Shown here in pieces: positions 1-7,604 of a stretch of 64,000 nt of DNA. Location of the stretch: NCBI RefSeq assembly GCF_028898845.1, contig NZ_CP118574.1:558001-622000 (forward strand). Reading direction: 5' to 3'. This stretch comes from Streptomyces sp. WZ-12 (GTDB lineage Bacteria > Actinomycetota > Actinomycetes > Streptomycetales > Streptomycetaceae). Position numbers and translations under genes: made by a program. The first letter of the stretch is position 1. Every line of letters begins with the position of its first letter. The notes beneath the pieces are model-generated. The model saw only the letters and a program-made list of their open reading frames with translations, had not been told where the DNA came from and ran no database searches.

Positions 1-1
1 C

Positions 2-373
2 ACCGGTGCCCGCGAGCCGTCCGGTGTGGCCGTCACCATCGAGGTCCCCCAGCCGACGACACCGGCGGCGTCCCGTCCGGACCGCAAGGCCGGGGACAAG
101 CCCGGCGGGCGGTCCGGCCGCCGACGCCGAGGCGGCGGCGGGGCCAAGCCGGCGGCGGGTGCTGCTCCCAGGACCGGAGGTCGGGGTTCCGACCGCCGGT
201 CCGCGACCGGGGCGACGGCGTCCGGTGGCGCTTCCGCGAACGGTGGGAGCAGTTCCGGTCGCCGAGCGGGTTCCGGTGGACGAGCAGGCGCCGGCGGGGC
301 CAAGGGTGGCGCCGCCAGGGCGGGCGGACGCGGCTCCGACCGCCGGGGCGGCCGCCGCACCTCCGCCACCTGA
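2..373 (+). CDS. C-terminal tail of a DEAD/DEAH-box RNA helicase (partial)
   Basis: The frame is open from the window edge and stops at 373, so only about 123 C-terminal residues are visible. The tail is low-complexity and very basic, rich in Gly, Arg, Ser and Ala (runs such as GGRSGRRRRGGGG), preceded by VAVTIEVPQP. Streptomyces DEAD-box RNA helicases of the RhlE/CsdA type commonly end in such an RNA-binding, disordered tail, and the short segment before it matches their usual end of the helicase C domain. No helicase motif is inside the window, so the assignment rests on the tail alone. A strong hairpin 70 bp downstream ends the transcript. Confidence 0.55.
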   Translation, partial: TGAREPSGVAVTIEVPQPTTPAASRPDRKAGDKPGGRSGRRRRGGGGAKPAAGAAPRTGGRGSDRRSATGATASGGASANGGSSSGRRAGSGGRAGAGGAKGGAARAGGRGSDRRGGRRTSAT

Positions 374-441
374 GCCGCCAGGCAGTGTTGGCCCTGTGGC
401 CCTGGCTGCCTCGATCCGGTTGAGCCAGGAAGTGTTGCTCG

Positions 442-479
442 GGGCGTAGGCGATCCCCACTTGTTGTTCGCCTACGCCC
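442..479 (+). terminator. hairpin terminator after the helicase gene
   Basis: A perfect 12-bp inverted repeat (GGGCGTAGGCGA at 442-453 and its complement at 468-479) encloses a 14-nt loop. It has no U-tract, as is usual for actinomycete terminators. The rest of the 374-597 gap shows nothing else apart from the promoter listed next. Confidence 0.7.
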
Positions 480-583
480 GGGTCGGGTCCCGACGGGCTG
501 GCGCACCGCCGCATCCCAGGGGCGCATGCGGACGCACCGTTCCGCCCGCGGTGAACGCCCGCCCGACCGGACTTGACGCTCAC

Positions 584-597
584 TACAGTCCGGTCGC
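584..597 (+). promoter_or_regulatory. putative -10 box for a leaderless transcript
   Basis: TACAGT at 584-589 fits the actinobacterial TANNNT -10 consensus and lies 8 nt before the ATG at 598. There is no purine-rich ribosome binding site in between, so transcription would begin at or next to the start codon. Confidence 0.45.
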
Positions 598-1329
598 ATG
601 ACGACGGTTACCACACACACGGTCGAGTACCCGGCCGACGGCCTCACGATGATCGGGCACCTCGCGCTCCCGGCCGGTGCCGGCCGCCGGCCCGCAGTCC
701 TGGTCGGGCCCGAGGGGACGGGACTGAACGACTTCCAACGCCGCCGGGCCGACGCCCTCGCCGAACTGGGCTACGTGGCGCTGGCCTTCGACATCAACGG
801 CGGGCGCTGGTTCACCGACCCCGAGGAGATGCTGGCGCACACCACCCCCTTGCTCGCCGACCCCGACCGGATGCGGGGCATCGGCCACGCGGCGCTCGAC
901 GTGTTGCGCGCCGAACCGCGGACCGACCCCCACCGGATCGCCGCCGTCGGCTACGGCACCGGGGGCGCGATCGCGCTGGAACTCGGGCGCGACGGCGTCG
1001 ACTTCCGCGCGATCGCGACGGTCAACGCGGTGACCACCGGCCGACCGGGCGAGGCTGCGCGCATTCGCTGTCCGGTGTGGGCCGGGGTCGGCTCCGAAGA
1101 CCCGATCATGCCGCCCGCCCAACGGGAGGCGTTCACCGCCGAGTTGCAGGCCGCGGGCGTCGACTGGCGCCTCGTGGTCTACGGCGGTGCCTTGCACGCC
1201 TTTCACCACCCGCCGGTCGACCAGACCGTGCTCCCCGGCGTCGGCCACCACCCACGGCACGCGCAGCGAGCCTGGCACGACGTCGTCGCCCTGCTCGCCG
1301 AGTGCCTGCCCGTGGCCGTAACGGAGTGA
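598..1329 (+). CDS. dienelactone-hydrolase-family protein lacking the nucleophilic cysteine
   Basis: The 243-aa product has the size and alpha/beta-hydrolase order of dienelactone hydrolases, which open lactone rings in aromatic degradation. The acid is visible in GSEDPIMPP (about residue 163) and the base in HAFHHP (about residue 200). The nucleophile elbow, normally G-x-C-x-G-G, reads GYGTGG at about residues 117-122, so the catalytic Cys is Gly (codon GGC, one base from TGC). It is therefore probably inactive as a classical DLH or has changed chemistry; a sequencing error is the alternative. It is a single-gene unit with no signal peptide. ATG at 598 is chosen because the family begins there and a -10 box sits 8 nt upstream. 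Confidence 0.8.
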   Translation: MTTVTTHTVEYPADGLTMIGHLALPAGAGRRPAVLVGPEGTGLNDFQRRRADALAELGYVALAFDINGGRWFTDPEEMLAHTTPLLADPDRMRGIGHAALDVLRAEPRTDPHRIAAVGYGTGGAIALELGRDGVDFRAIATVNAVTTGRPGEAARIRCPVWAGVGSEDPIMPPAQREAFTAELQAAGVDWRLVVYGGALHAFHHPPVDQTVLPGVGHHPRHAQRAWHDVVALLAECLPVAVTE

Positions 1330-1417
1330 ACCGATCCGGTCGGCAACCACGATTCCGGGCTGCGAACCGGGCCGGTCGGCCACCGCCATCGTTCCGGCAG
1401 GGCTTCGTCAAGGTCGT

Positions 1418-1572
1418 TCAGGTGAGTCGGAGCGTGGTCAACGGCGGGTGTGGTCACGGGAGTTGTGGCGTAGACCGGCGATGACGTTGGGGGCTCCGGT
1501 GATACGGAGGGCGCCGATGGCGAGGCTGCGCAGGGCGGCCATCGTTCTGCGGTTGGCGGCGGGAGAATAGGG
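1418..1572 (-). pseudogene. ISAs1-family transposase, C-terminal remnant
   Basis: On the minus strand the frame reads AALRSLAIGALRITGAPNV then IAGLRHNSRDHTR, the conserved C-terminal helix region of ISAs1-family transposases (usual form LRNLAIGxLRLxGxxNIAxALRHxxRDxxRPLxxLG). It stops early, but adding one base restores the typical ending RPLTTLRLT, so a frameshift is present. The DDE catalytic region and everything upstream are missing. It is a dead scar of an insertion sequence between the DLH-like gene and the LAL regulator. Confidence 0.75.
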
Positions 1573-1588
1573 AGGCCGCCGCGCACGT

Positions 1589-1640
1589 CGTAGCAGTGGC
1601 CGCCAGCCCTCGGTATCGGGGGCTGGCGGCCACTGCTACG
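1589..1640 (-). terminator. strong hairpin terminator of the LAL regulator
   Basis: A perfect 21-bp stem (1589-1609 with 1620-1640) and 10-nt loop stands 16 bp past the stop codon of the LuxR-family gene on the minus strand. Being symmetrical it could also stop transcripts arriving from the left. Confidence 0.85.
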
Positions 1641-1656
1641 TGTCAGGGGGTAGCGG

Positions 1657-4428
1657 TCAACGGACGTTCACCCGTGCTCCCAGTTCGGAGCGGCGGCGGA
1701 TCTTGAGCTTGCGGTAGATCCGCGTGAGGTGTTGTTCGACGGTGCTCGCGGTGACGTACAGCGCGTCGGCGATCTCTCGGTTGGTGTACCCCTCGGCCGC
1801 CAGGCTGGCGACCTTTCCCTCGGCGAGGGTCAGTGCCGGTCCCCCGGCGGTCCAGGGGGCTTGGGTGGCGGCGCTCTTGTCCTGCGTCACGGGGGTCCGG
1901 GGCGTGGGCTGTGCGGGGGCCGGCGGGCGGATAGTGGGGGCGGGCGAGGGGGCCGGGGTCTGTCGGGTGGCGGGGGTCCGGATCTCCTCCAGGGCGCGGA
2001 CGCCGCCGCACTCCATGGCGAGCCGTTCGGCCCGGCGCAGCGTTCTGCGGCCGTAGTTGAGGTCGCCGGTGAGTTGGTAGGTCTGCGTCAACGCCCCGAG
2101 CGTGCGGGCGAGTTCGAGCGGGTCGCCGGACCGTTCGAGCACGACGGCCGACTCCCGGAGTCCCGCCGCGCGCCGTCCCATCGGGGAGGCCATGGCCCGC
2201 AGGCGGAGTGCGATGCCGCGGGTGCGGGCGTTGGGGGCCGGGAAGAGGTCGAGGTGTTCGTCGATCCGGACCCTTGCCTCCTCGCGTTCCCCGAGGCGCA
2301 GCAGGGTCTCGGCGAGGTCCAGGCGCCAGGGCACCAGGCCCGGCAGTTCGGTCTTCCAGGACTGCAGGATGTCCCCGCAACTGCGGAAGTCGTCGAGGGC
2401 GGCCCGCAGGCCACCGGTGGCCAGGTGGTGCCGGCCCCTGGCGCGCAGGTGGACCAGTCCGTAGGGGCTGCGCGCGAAGAACGCCGGCATGGGCTGGGAC
2501 AGTTCCTCCTCGACCTCCTGGTGCCGGCCCTGTTCGGTCATGGCCAGGAGTTTCAGGCCGCGCGGAAGTCCGAGCAGGATGCCCCACTTCGGGGCGTCGA
2601 GCAGGTCCAGCGCGGACTCCACCGAGCGCACCGTGCCGGCGGGGTCGCCGCGCCACAGGTCGACGACGCCCTGCGCGACCGACAGCATCGCGGTCCAGCG
2701 CGCGGGCACGGGTGCCCCGCCGGCCTCCACCGCGGCCTGGACGGACCGGAGTCCGTCGGCGTCGAGTTGTTCCGCGGCCAGCAGTGAGAACAGGGCGACC
2801 TGCGCCGCTTCGAGGTCGGTGTGGTCGGGTCGGGCGCGTTGGAGTATTTCTTCGGCGCGGCGCGTCACGGGCTCCTGCTCGCCGCCGGTGAGCAGTCCGG
2901 GCAGTTCGCTGGCGCTGCGCAGCCACGGGAATCCGCCGATGATCATCTCCGGGCTCAGCTTGCATCCGTCGCAGCACTCGGCGTGCGGCATGCCGGGGAA
3001 GACGTGGCGGAGCCAGAAGTCGGTGAGGGCGAATTCGATGCGGGTCTCGGGGTCGTTGGGGCGGCCGGCCCTGGCCATCGCGAACACCTCGTCGGCCTCG
3101 TCGGCGCGGCCCTGCCAGGCCAGGCGTCGGGACAGCCGGGACAGCCACCGCCCGGACAGGTTGCCCTCGCGGGCGCTGGCCACAAGGGAGTTCAGGCGTC
3201 GGGAGACCAGGTCCGGGTCCATCCACCAGGTGATGTCCAGCAGTTTGGCGTGGACCTCGACGCGGGTGAGGTTGTCGGTGCAGCCGTCGGAGGCGAGTTT
3301 GAGCAGGGCGATGGCGTGCTGGTAATGGTGGCGGCGAGTCGCGTGGTCCGCGGCCTCGCCCAGGATGCCCACCGCCCAGGGCTGCGGTGCGGTGCCGGCG
3401 GCGAGCAGGTGTTGGGCGATGTGCTCGGCCGGTGCGCCGTCCTCGTAGAGCACCTCGGCGGTGCGCAGCCGCAACCGGCGGGCCGCCTCGTGGTCCATGG
3501 CGCCGGTCAGCACGTCGCGGACGCGGGGGTGCAGCACCAGTCCCGGTGACAGCACGCCGCTGCCGGTCAGTCCGTCCAGTGCGCGGTGCAGTTCGCGGGG
3601 TGCCAACTCGACGACGCGGGCGAGTCGTTCCCGGTTGCAGAACGGGCCCAGGACGGCCACGGCTTCCACGACGTCGGCGGTGGTCGGGCAGTCGGCGGGG
3701 CGCAGGCGGGTCAGGACGGTTGCCGCGAAGGAGGGGCCGTAGACCGGTTCGTCCCGGTCCTCTTCGCCCGCGGCCACGGCGTCGTCCAGCAGGGCCTGGA
3801 GGAGCAGCGGGTTTCCGCCCGTCACGGCCAGCAGTTCGTCGACCAGGACGACCGGGGGTTCGCGGTCGAGCCGGTTGCGGAGCAGTGCGGCCACTCCCCC
3901 GCGGGTCAGCGGGCCGAGGGTGAACGAGCGCCGGCGGGAGCGGGGGAAGAGGGCGACGCCGTGCCGGGAGTCGTGGGAGTCGGCGGCCCGTCGGAAGTCG
4001 GAGACCAGCACGTGCAGCGGCGCGGAGTCGAGGCGTCGGGCCAGTTCGCGCAGGAGCTTGGTGGAGTCCGGGCTGGTGAGTTGGGCGTCGTCCACGACGA
4101 GCAGCAGCGGTTCGGCGGAGGCCAGGGCGAGGAGGTGGTCGGCGAGGGCGGTGGGGGTGGTCGGTGGCTCGGTGTCCGTGGTGTCGCGCAGCGCGTCCCG
4201 CACCGCGCCCACCACGTCGACCACGGCCGGTCCTTCGGGTTCGGGGCCGTCAACGGACAGCACCCGTATGCCCTGTGTCCGGGCGTGCGCCGAAGCCGCT
4301 TCGAGCAGGGCGGACTTACCGCAGCCGACCGGCGCGCTGACGGCGAGGAACTCTCCTCGCCGTGCCGAGGTCGCTCCCATGCGGTCAGCAAGCTCGCTCA
4401 ACTGCGCGTCCCGTTCGACTAAGTACAT
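1657..4428 (-). CDS. LAL-type LuxR-family transcriptional regulator with TTA codon
   Basis: A 923-aa large ATP-binding regulator of the LuxR family (LAL). Walker A is SAPVGCGKS at residues 31-39, Walker B LLLVVDDAQL at about 100-110, a long helical TPR-like middle follows, and a LuxR helix-turn-helix (EGYTNREIADALYVTASTVE) lies near residue 870. Such proteins usually activate secondary-metabolite or catabolic operons. An upstream extension of 82 codons exists, but the start at 4428 is chosen because AGGAGG is 5 nt upstream and the protein then begins MYLVERDAQL, typical of LALs. Codon 3 (positions 4420-4422 on the plus strand) is TTA, the codon read by the developmentally controlled bldA tRNA in Streptomyces. 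No biosynthetic cluster is adjacent; only an NRPS fragment remains upstream. Confidence 0.92.
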   Translation of the reverse strand: MYLVERDAQLSELADRMGATSARRGEFLAVSAPVGCGKSALLEAASAHARTQGIRVLSVDGPEPEGPAVVDVVGAVRDALRDTTDTEPPTTPTALADHLLALASAEPLLLVVDDAQLTSPDSTKLLRELARRLDSAPLHVLVSDFRRAADSHDSRHGVALFPRSRRRSFTLGPLTRGGVAALLRNRLDREPPVVLVDELLAVTGGNPLLLQALLDDAVAAGEEDRDEPVYGPSFAATVLTRLRPADCPTTADVVEAVAVLGPFCNRERLARVVELAPRELHRALDGLTGSGVLSPGLVLHPRVRDVLTGAMDHEAARRLRLRTAEVLYEDGAPAEHIAQHLLAAGTAPQPWAVGILGEAADHATRRHHYQHAIALLKLASDGCTDNLTRVEVHAKLLDITWWMDPDLVSRRLNSLVASAREGNLSGRWLSRLSRRLAWQGRADEADEVFAMARAGRPNDPETRIEFALTDFWLRHVFPGMPHAECCDGCKLSPEMIIGGFPWLRSASELPGLLTGGEQEPVTRRAEEILQRARPDHTDLEAAQVALFSLLAAEQLDADGLRSVQAAVEAGGAPVPARWTAMLSVAQGVVDLWRGDPAGTVRSVESALDLLDAPKWGILLGLPRGLKLLAMTEQGRHQEVEEELSQPMPAFFARSPYGLVHLRARGRHHLATGGLRAALDDFRSCGDILQSWKTELPGLVPWRLDLAETLLRLGEREEARVRIDEHLDLFPAPNARTRGIALRLRAMASPMGRRAAGLRESAVVLERSGDPLELARTLGALTQTYQLTGDLNYGRRTLRRAERLAMECGGVRALEEIRTPATRQTPAPSPAPTIRPPAPAQPTPRTPVTQDKSAATQAPWTAGGPALTLAEGKVASLAAEGYTNREIADALYVTASTVEQHLTRIYRKLKIRRRSELGARVNVR

Positions 4429-4674
4429 TCCGCCTCCTGCGTTGGGCATGGCCCAGTTCCCGTACGGCTCGGACGTGCTCCGTGCGGAAGTCGCATCCGG
4501 GGGGACCACACTGTCGTGAGAACCCGAACTCTTAGACCCGCCAGGGGTCGTGACGTGTGCAGGTGCAACGCTCTTGCTCGGGCGACTTCCGTTCGGGACC
4601 GAGCAACTCATTACGGCATCGGACCACAGTTCGCCCGATTCACTCAAGATCGACCAGGTGATCCGGGGTGACAC

Positions 4675-4722
4675 TAGTCGCCCCTTCAGTCACCCCTACA
4701 GTCATCACTACAGTCACGGACT
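4675..4722. repeat. four 12-bp tandem units upstream of the LAL gene
   Basis: Four adjoining 12-bp units (TAGTCGCCCCTT, CAGTCACCCCTA, CAGTCATCACTA, CAGTCACGGACT) share AGTC at the same position. They lie about 250 bp upstream of the LAL start. The period of just over one helical turn suits cooperative regulator binding, which is an inference. Confidence 0.6.
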
Positions 4723-4984
4723 ATCTGAGACATCAGCCATGCCTCGCGAGAGCGATGCCCCATCTCACGGCCGCTATCAAGCCACTCAACAGTGCTTTTC
4801 GGCCCGCTACTTGACTAAGGTTCTCGCGTTGGTCACATGCGCACAACCCGTTTCGGAAAAGCGATCGCCAAGCGACGGAAATGCGCGCGTTACAAAGCGG
4901 CCAACTGCCGAGAGAGGCGTGTCACGCGTGGGTGATGGTGCGGGTGAGGTGGGGGCCGCTTTGCAGTTGCGCCACCCGCAGGAA

Positions 4985-5370
4985 ACCTTGTGTGCGCGGT
5001 GAGTTGGCCGGGCGGCGGGGGCAGCCGATCGGAGCGATGGTGGACCGTGGGCAGCGCGTGCAGCGGCAGCCGCGCGGCCGCGCGGCCGCGCACCCTCCGG
5101 GCAGACGCCCTTCCGGCCCGGCCACCGCAGCCCGGAGCACCGCGACGGTCGGGCGGGGCGGTCCACCACGACGGCGCACTCGGTGATACCCGGGAACTCC
5201 CGCAGCAGGGCCTCGATTTCGCCGAGATCGATGCGCATGCCCCGGATCTTCACCTGGTCGTCCGCGCAGCCCAGGAACCGCAACTCACCGTAGGGCGCCA
5301 AGCGGCCGGTGCCCCCGGTGTCGGCACGCGCGTTGTCCACCGGGCGCCCGATCGGCACGGTGCCCTCTCC
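4985..5370 (-). pseudogene. NRPS adenylation-domain remnant
   Basis: The minus strand carries decayed adenylation-domain motifs of a non-ribosomal peptide synthetase. [10 protein letters not shown] (motif A5/A6 region) is followed after an internal deletion by [17 protein letters not shown] then MRIDLGEIE, the A8 motif that contacts the amino-acyl adenylate. Past [14 protein letters not shown] the frame is lost and the alignment resumes in another frame with [15 protein letters not shown], a degraded A10 motif (usual LPLTPNGKVDR). Core motifs A1-A5, the thiolation domain and a start codon are absent. A 235-codon open frame covers part of it, but it mixes real and shifted sequence and should not be annotated as a protein. 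It suggests that a peptide cluster near the LAL regulator has been lost. Confidence 0.7.
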
Positions 5371-5807
5371 GGAGCCCGGCGGGAAGTCGATCCGCCGTCC
5401 TCGATGCCGGCCCGCAGCGCCGCGGCTTCCGAGGCGCGACGACGCATCGGCTCGCGCCACACCCATGATCACGACGGCGGCGGTTAGCTCAGCCATTTTC
5501 GGTAACCCCTGCAACGCTCTCGCGAACGCCTTCGCGCCCTCCGATCACACACTCTCTACATGCCGCTCATTCAATGTCCGATCAGAATCCCCCTCCACCC
5601 CTAGCCCTCCCCAAACACTCCCCTAACCTGGCGATCAATGGGGGCACCTCATGCACCCGAGCGGTAGAGCCGAGCACAGGCCATCCGGCACCAGCAACAT
5701 CCAGTGAACGACTTTGCACTCGCGGCAGCGAACGCCCCCGGCTCCCCTCCTCCGCTACGGCCGCCTCAGCGTTAGCGCCCGCCCCGCCCCGCGCGCAGGC
5801 TGGACAC
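5371..5807. other. gap without a recognisable gene
   Basis: No frame here shows homology I recognise. The AT-richer stretch at about 5540-5640 may hold the promoter of the following MBL-fold gene, but no clear -35/-10 pair could be fixed. Confidence 0.4.
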
Positions 5808-6707
5808 ATGGACACCCTCACGCTCGGGGACGTGGAGATCACCCGCGTGCCGGAGCTGCCCGCCAGAGGCCGCGCCCGCGGCTACGTCTTTCCCGACGTG
5901 CCCCGCGAACACTGGCGGGCGAACGAGAGCTGGCTCGCCCCCACCTTCCTTGATCCGGCCGCCGACGAGGTCCGCTTGCTGATCCAGACCTGGTTGGTCC
6001 GCAGCGGAGGCCGGACGATCCTGATCGACACCGGCGTCGGCAACGACCGGGAGCGCCCGGCCATGCCGAACTTCCACCGCCTCAACACCGACTACCTCAC
6101 GAGGCTGACCGCGGCGGGCGTCCGCCCGCAGGACGTGGACACGGTGATCTGCACCCATATCCACGTCGACCACGTCGGCTGGAACACCCATCTGACGGAT
6201 GGCGGACAGTGGCGACCGACCTTCCCCCACGCCCAATACCTGATCCCACGGGCCGACTTCGACTACTTCAACCCCGCCAACGGACACCGCACCCGCGCCG
6301 GTGCCCAAATGGCCAACGTCTTCGAGGACAGCATCACGCCCGTTCACCAGGCCGGGCAGACCCTGCTGTGGGAGGGCGACCATCACGACGTCGACGCCCA
6401 ACTCCGCATCGAGCCCGCCCCCGGCCACACACCCGGTTCCGCCGTCGTCTGGCTACGGTCCGGCACTCACCAGGCGGTGTTCGCCGGGGACCTGCTGCAC
6501 AGCCCCCTGCAGATCGTCGAGCCGGACGACTGCCCCGGCTTCGACGAGGACGAACCACACGCACGCAGCAGCCGACGCCGCGTGCTGGGCGAGGCCGCCG
6601 ACCGCGGCGCCCTCCTGCTCCCCGCCCACTTCCCCGGACCGGGCGCGGCCGAAGTACGGCGCGCCGGCGACCGGTTCGCGGTAAGGGCGTGGGCGGCATG
6701 GCGGTGA
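5808..6707 (+). CDS. MBL-fold metallo-hydrolase
   Basis: A 299-aa cytoplasmic metallo-beta-lactamase-fold hydrolase. The metal-binding motif THIHVDHVGWN (H-x-H-x-D-H) is at about residue 110, the following His in APGHTPGS at about 208, the Asp in FAGDLLHSP at about 225 and the last His in LLPAHFPGP near 278. The full set of zinc ligands is therefore present. The pattern is that of the broad lactonase/aryl-hydrolase subgroup, and the substrate cannot be told from sequence. The frame is open further upstream, but ATG 5808 is chosen because the family begins with a short strand such as LTLGDVEITRVPE. The ribosome binding site is weak. It is a single gene, not coupled to neighbours. Confidence 0.85.
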   Translation: MDTLTLGDVEITRVPELPARGRARGYVFPDVPREHWRANESWLAPTFLDPAADEVRLLIQTWLVRSGGRTILIDTGVGNDRERPAMPNFHRLNTDYLTRLTAAGVRPQDVDTVICTHIHVDHVGWNTHLTDGGQWRPTFPHAQYLIPRADFDYFNPANGHRTRAGAQMANVFEDSITPVHQAGQTLLWEGDHHDVDAQLRIEPAPGHTPGSAVVWLRSGTHQAVFAGDLLHSPLQIVEPDDCPGFDEDEPHARSSRRRVLGEAADRGALLLPAHFPGPGAAEVRRAGDRFAVRAWAAWR

Positions 6708-6782
6708 ACACGCTCCGCGGCCGCCGCCCTGATGGCTCGGCAGCACGGCACCCCGGCATCCGCCGAACCCGAACCCGGAACG

Positions 6783-6818
6783 AAGGTCAAGGAAGGAAGG
6801 TCAAGGAAGGAACGTCAA
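6783..6818. repeat. 14-bp tandem duplication
   Basis: AAGGTCAAGGAAGG occurs twice in direct succession (6783-6796 and 6797-6810), followed by a partial third copy AACGTCAA. It sits between two genes and has no recognised function; slippage is likely. Confidence 0.7.
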
Positions 6819-6972
6819 TCTCGCACCGCCGCGACTCGCCGGCGAACTGGAGGACGACCACCCGCGCCCCCACCAACGCCCGCCAGCCCGCCAACCGTTG
6901 GGACGATCTCCTCGCACCACATCGCACCGCCATCCTGCACCCCGCCACGTGACCACGGCACCGAAGGGCCCC

Positions 6973-6986
6973 TAGCATCGGACGGC
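6973..6986 (+). promoter_or_regulatory. putative -10 box for a leaderless transcript
   Basis: TAGCAT (6973-6978) lies 8 nt before the ATG at 6987 with no ribosome binding site between, as at the DLH-like gene. Confidence 0.45.
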
Positions 6987-7382
6987 ATGCGTGGAACGCG
7001 GCGACTCAAGGTGGGATTGCGCGTGCAGGACCTGGACGCGTCCTGCCTGCTGTACCGCAAACTCGGCTTCAAGCAAATCCCCAACACCACCTACCCAGGC
7101 ATCCGCTACCTGACCTTCGGCCACACCTGGTTGATCCTGTCCGGCATGTTCGACCACGGCAACCACAACGCCGTTCGCGAGCAAGCGGCCAGAACGGGTC
7201 CGCTCGGCAACGGCTTCGTCCTGACCGTGCCCACCAAGAACCTCCACACCATCCACAACCTCTGGCGCGTTGAGCGGCTCCCGGTAACGCTGGAACCGGC
7301 GGACGCCCCGTGGGGACGCATCTTCATGGGCCTGGACCCCGACGGCTACGAGTTGCTGTTCGAGCAGATCCGCAACAACTGA
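6987..7382 (+). CDS. VOC-family (glyoxalase/bleomycin-resistance fold) protein
   Basis: The 131-aa product has the usual size of a single vicinal-oxygen-chelate subunit. It starts with LKVGLRVQDLDASCLLYRKL, the first beta-alpha unit with the typical Y-x-x-L-G-F, and ends GLDPDGYELLFEQI, the last metal-side strand with the expected Glu. VOC proteins act as dimers that isomerise, oxygenate or sequester small molecules; the substrate is unknown here. The frame is open upstream from 6732, but the protein starts at ATG 6987, where homology begins and where a leaderless-type promoter is positioned. It stands alone and reads toward the convergent secreted-protein gene. Confidence 0.82.
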   Translation: MRGTRRLKVGLRVQDLDASCLLYRKLGFKQIPNTTYPGIRYLTFGHTWLILSGMFDHGNHNAVREQAARTGPLGNGFVLTVPTKNLHTIHNLWRVERLPVTLEPADAPWGRIFMGLDPDGYELLFEQIRNN

Positions 7383-7604
7383 ACGCCAGACGCCGCCGCA
7401 CCCTGAGTGCGACTCACTGACTGCCAGGCGCAAGCGCGGATCTGGCGGGGATGCGGCGGCAGCTCCGGGACTTCTCTGGGGCTTTGGGCTCTCGCTCCGC
7501 CCAGGACCCCGCAGGCGGCCGGGGTGCCGGCTCGGCACGGCGGTCCCGCGCGCCAAGACCCCGGGCGAGGCAACGGGCTCGGCCCTGCCCGGGGTTGCTG
7601 TTGG

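Noticed and set aside
4807..5514. 235-aa intact protein on the minus strand
   Set aside because: Only the middle matches an NRPS adenylation domain; the rest is out of frame, so it is treated as a pseudogene.
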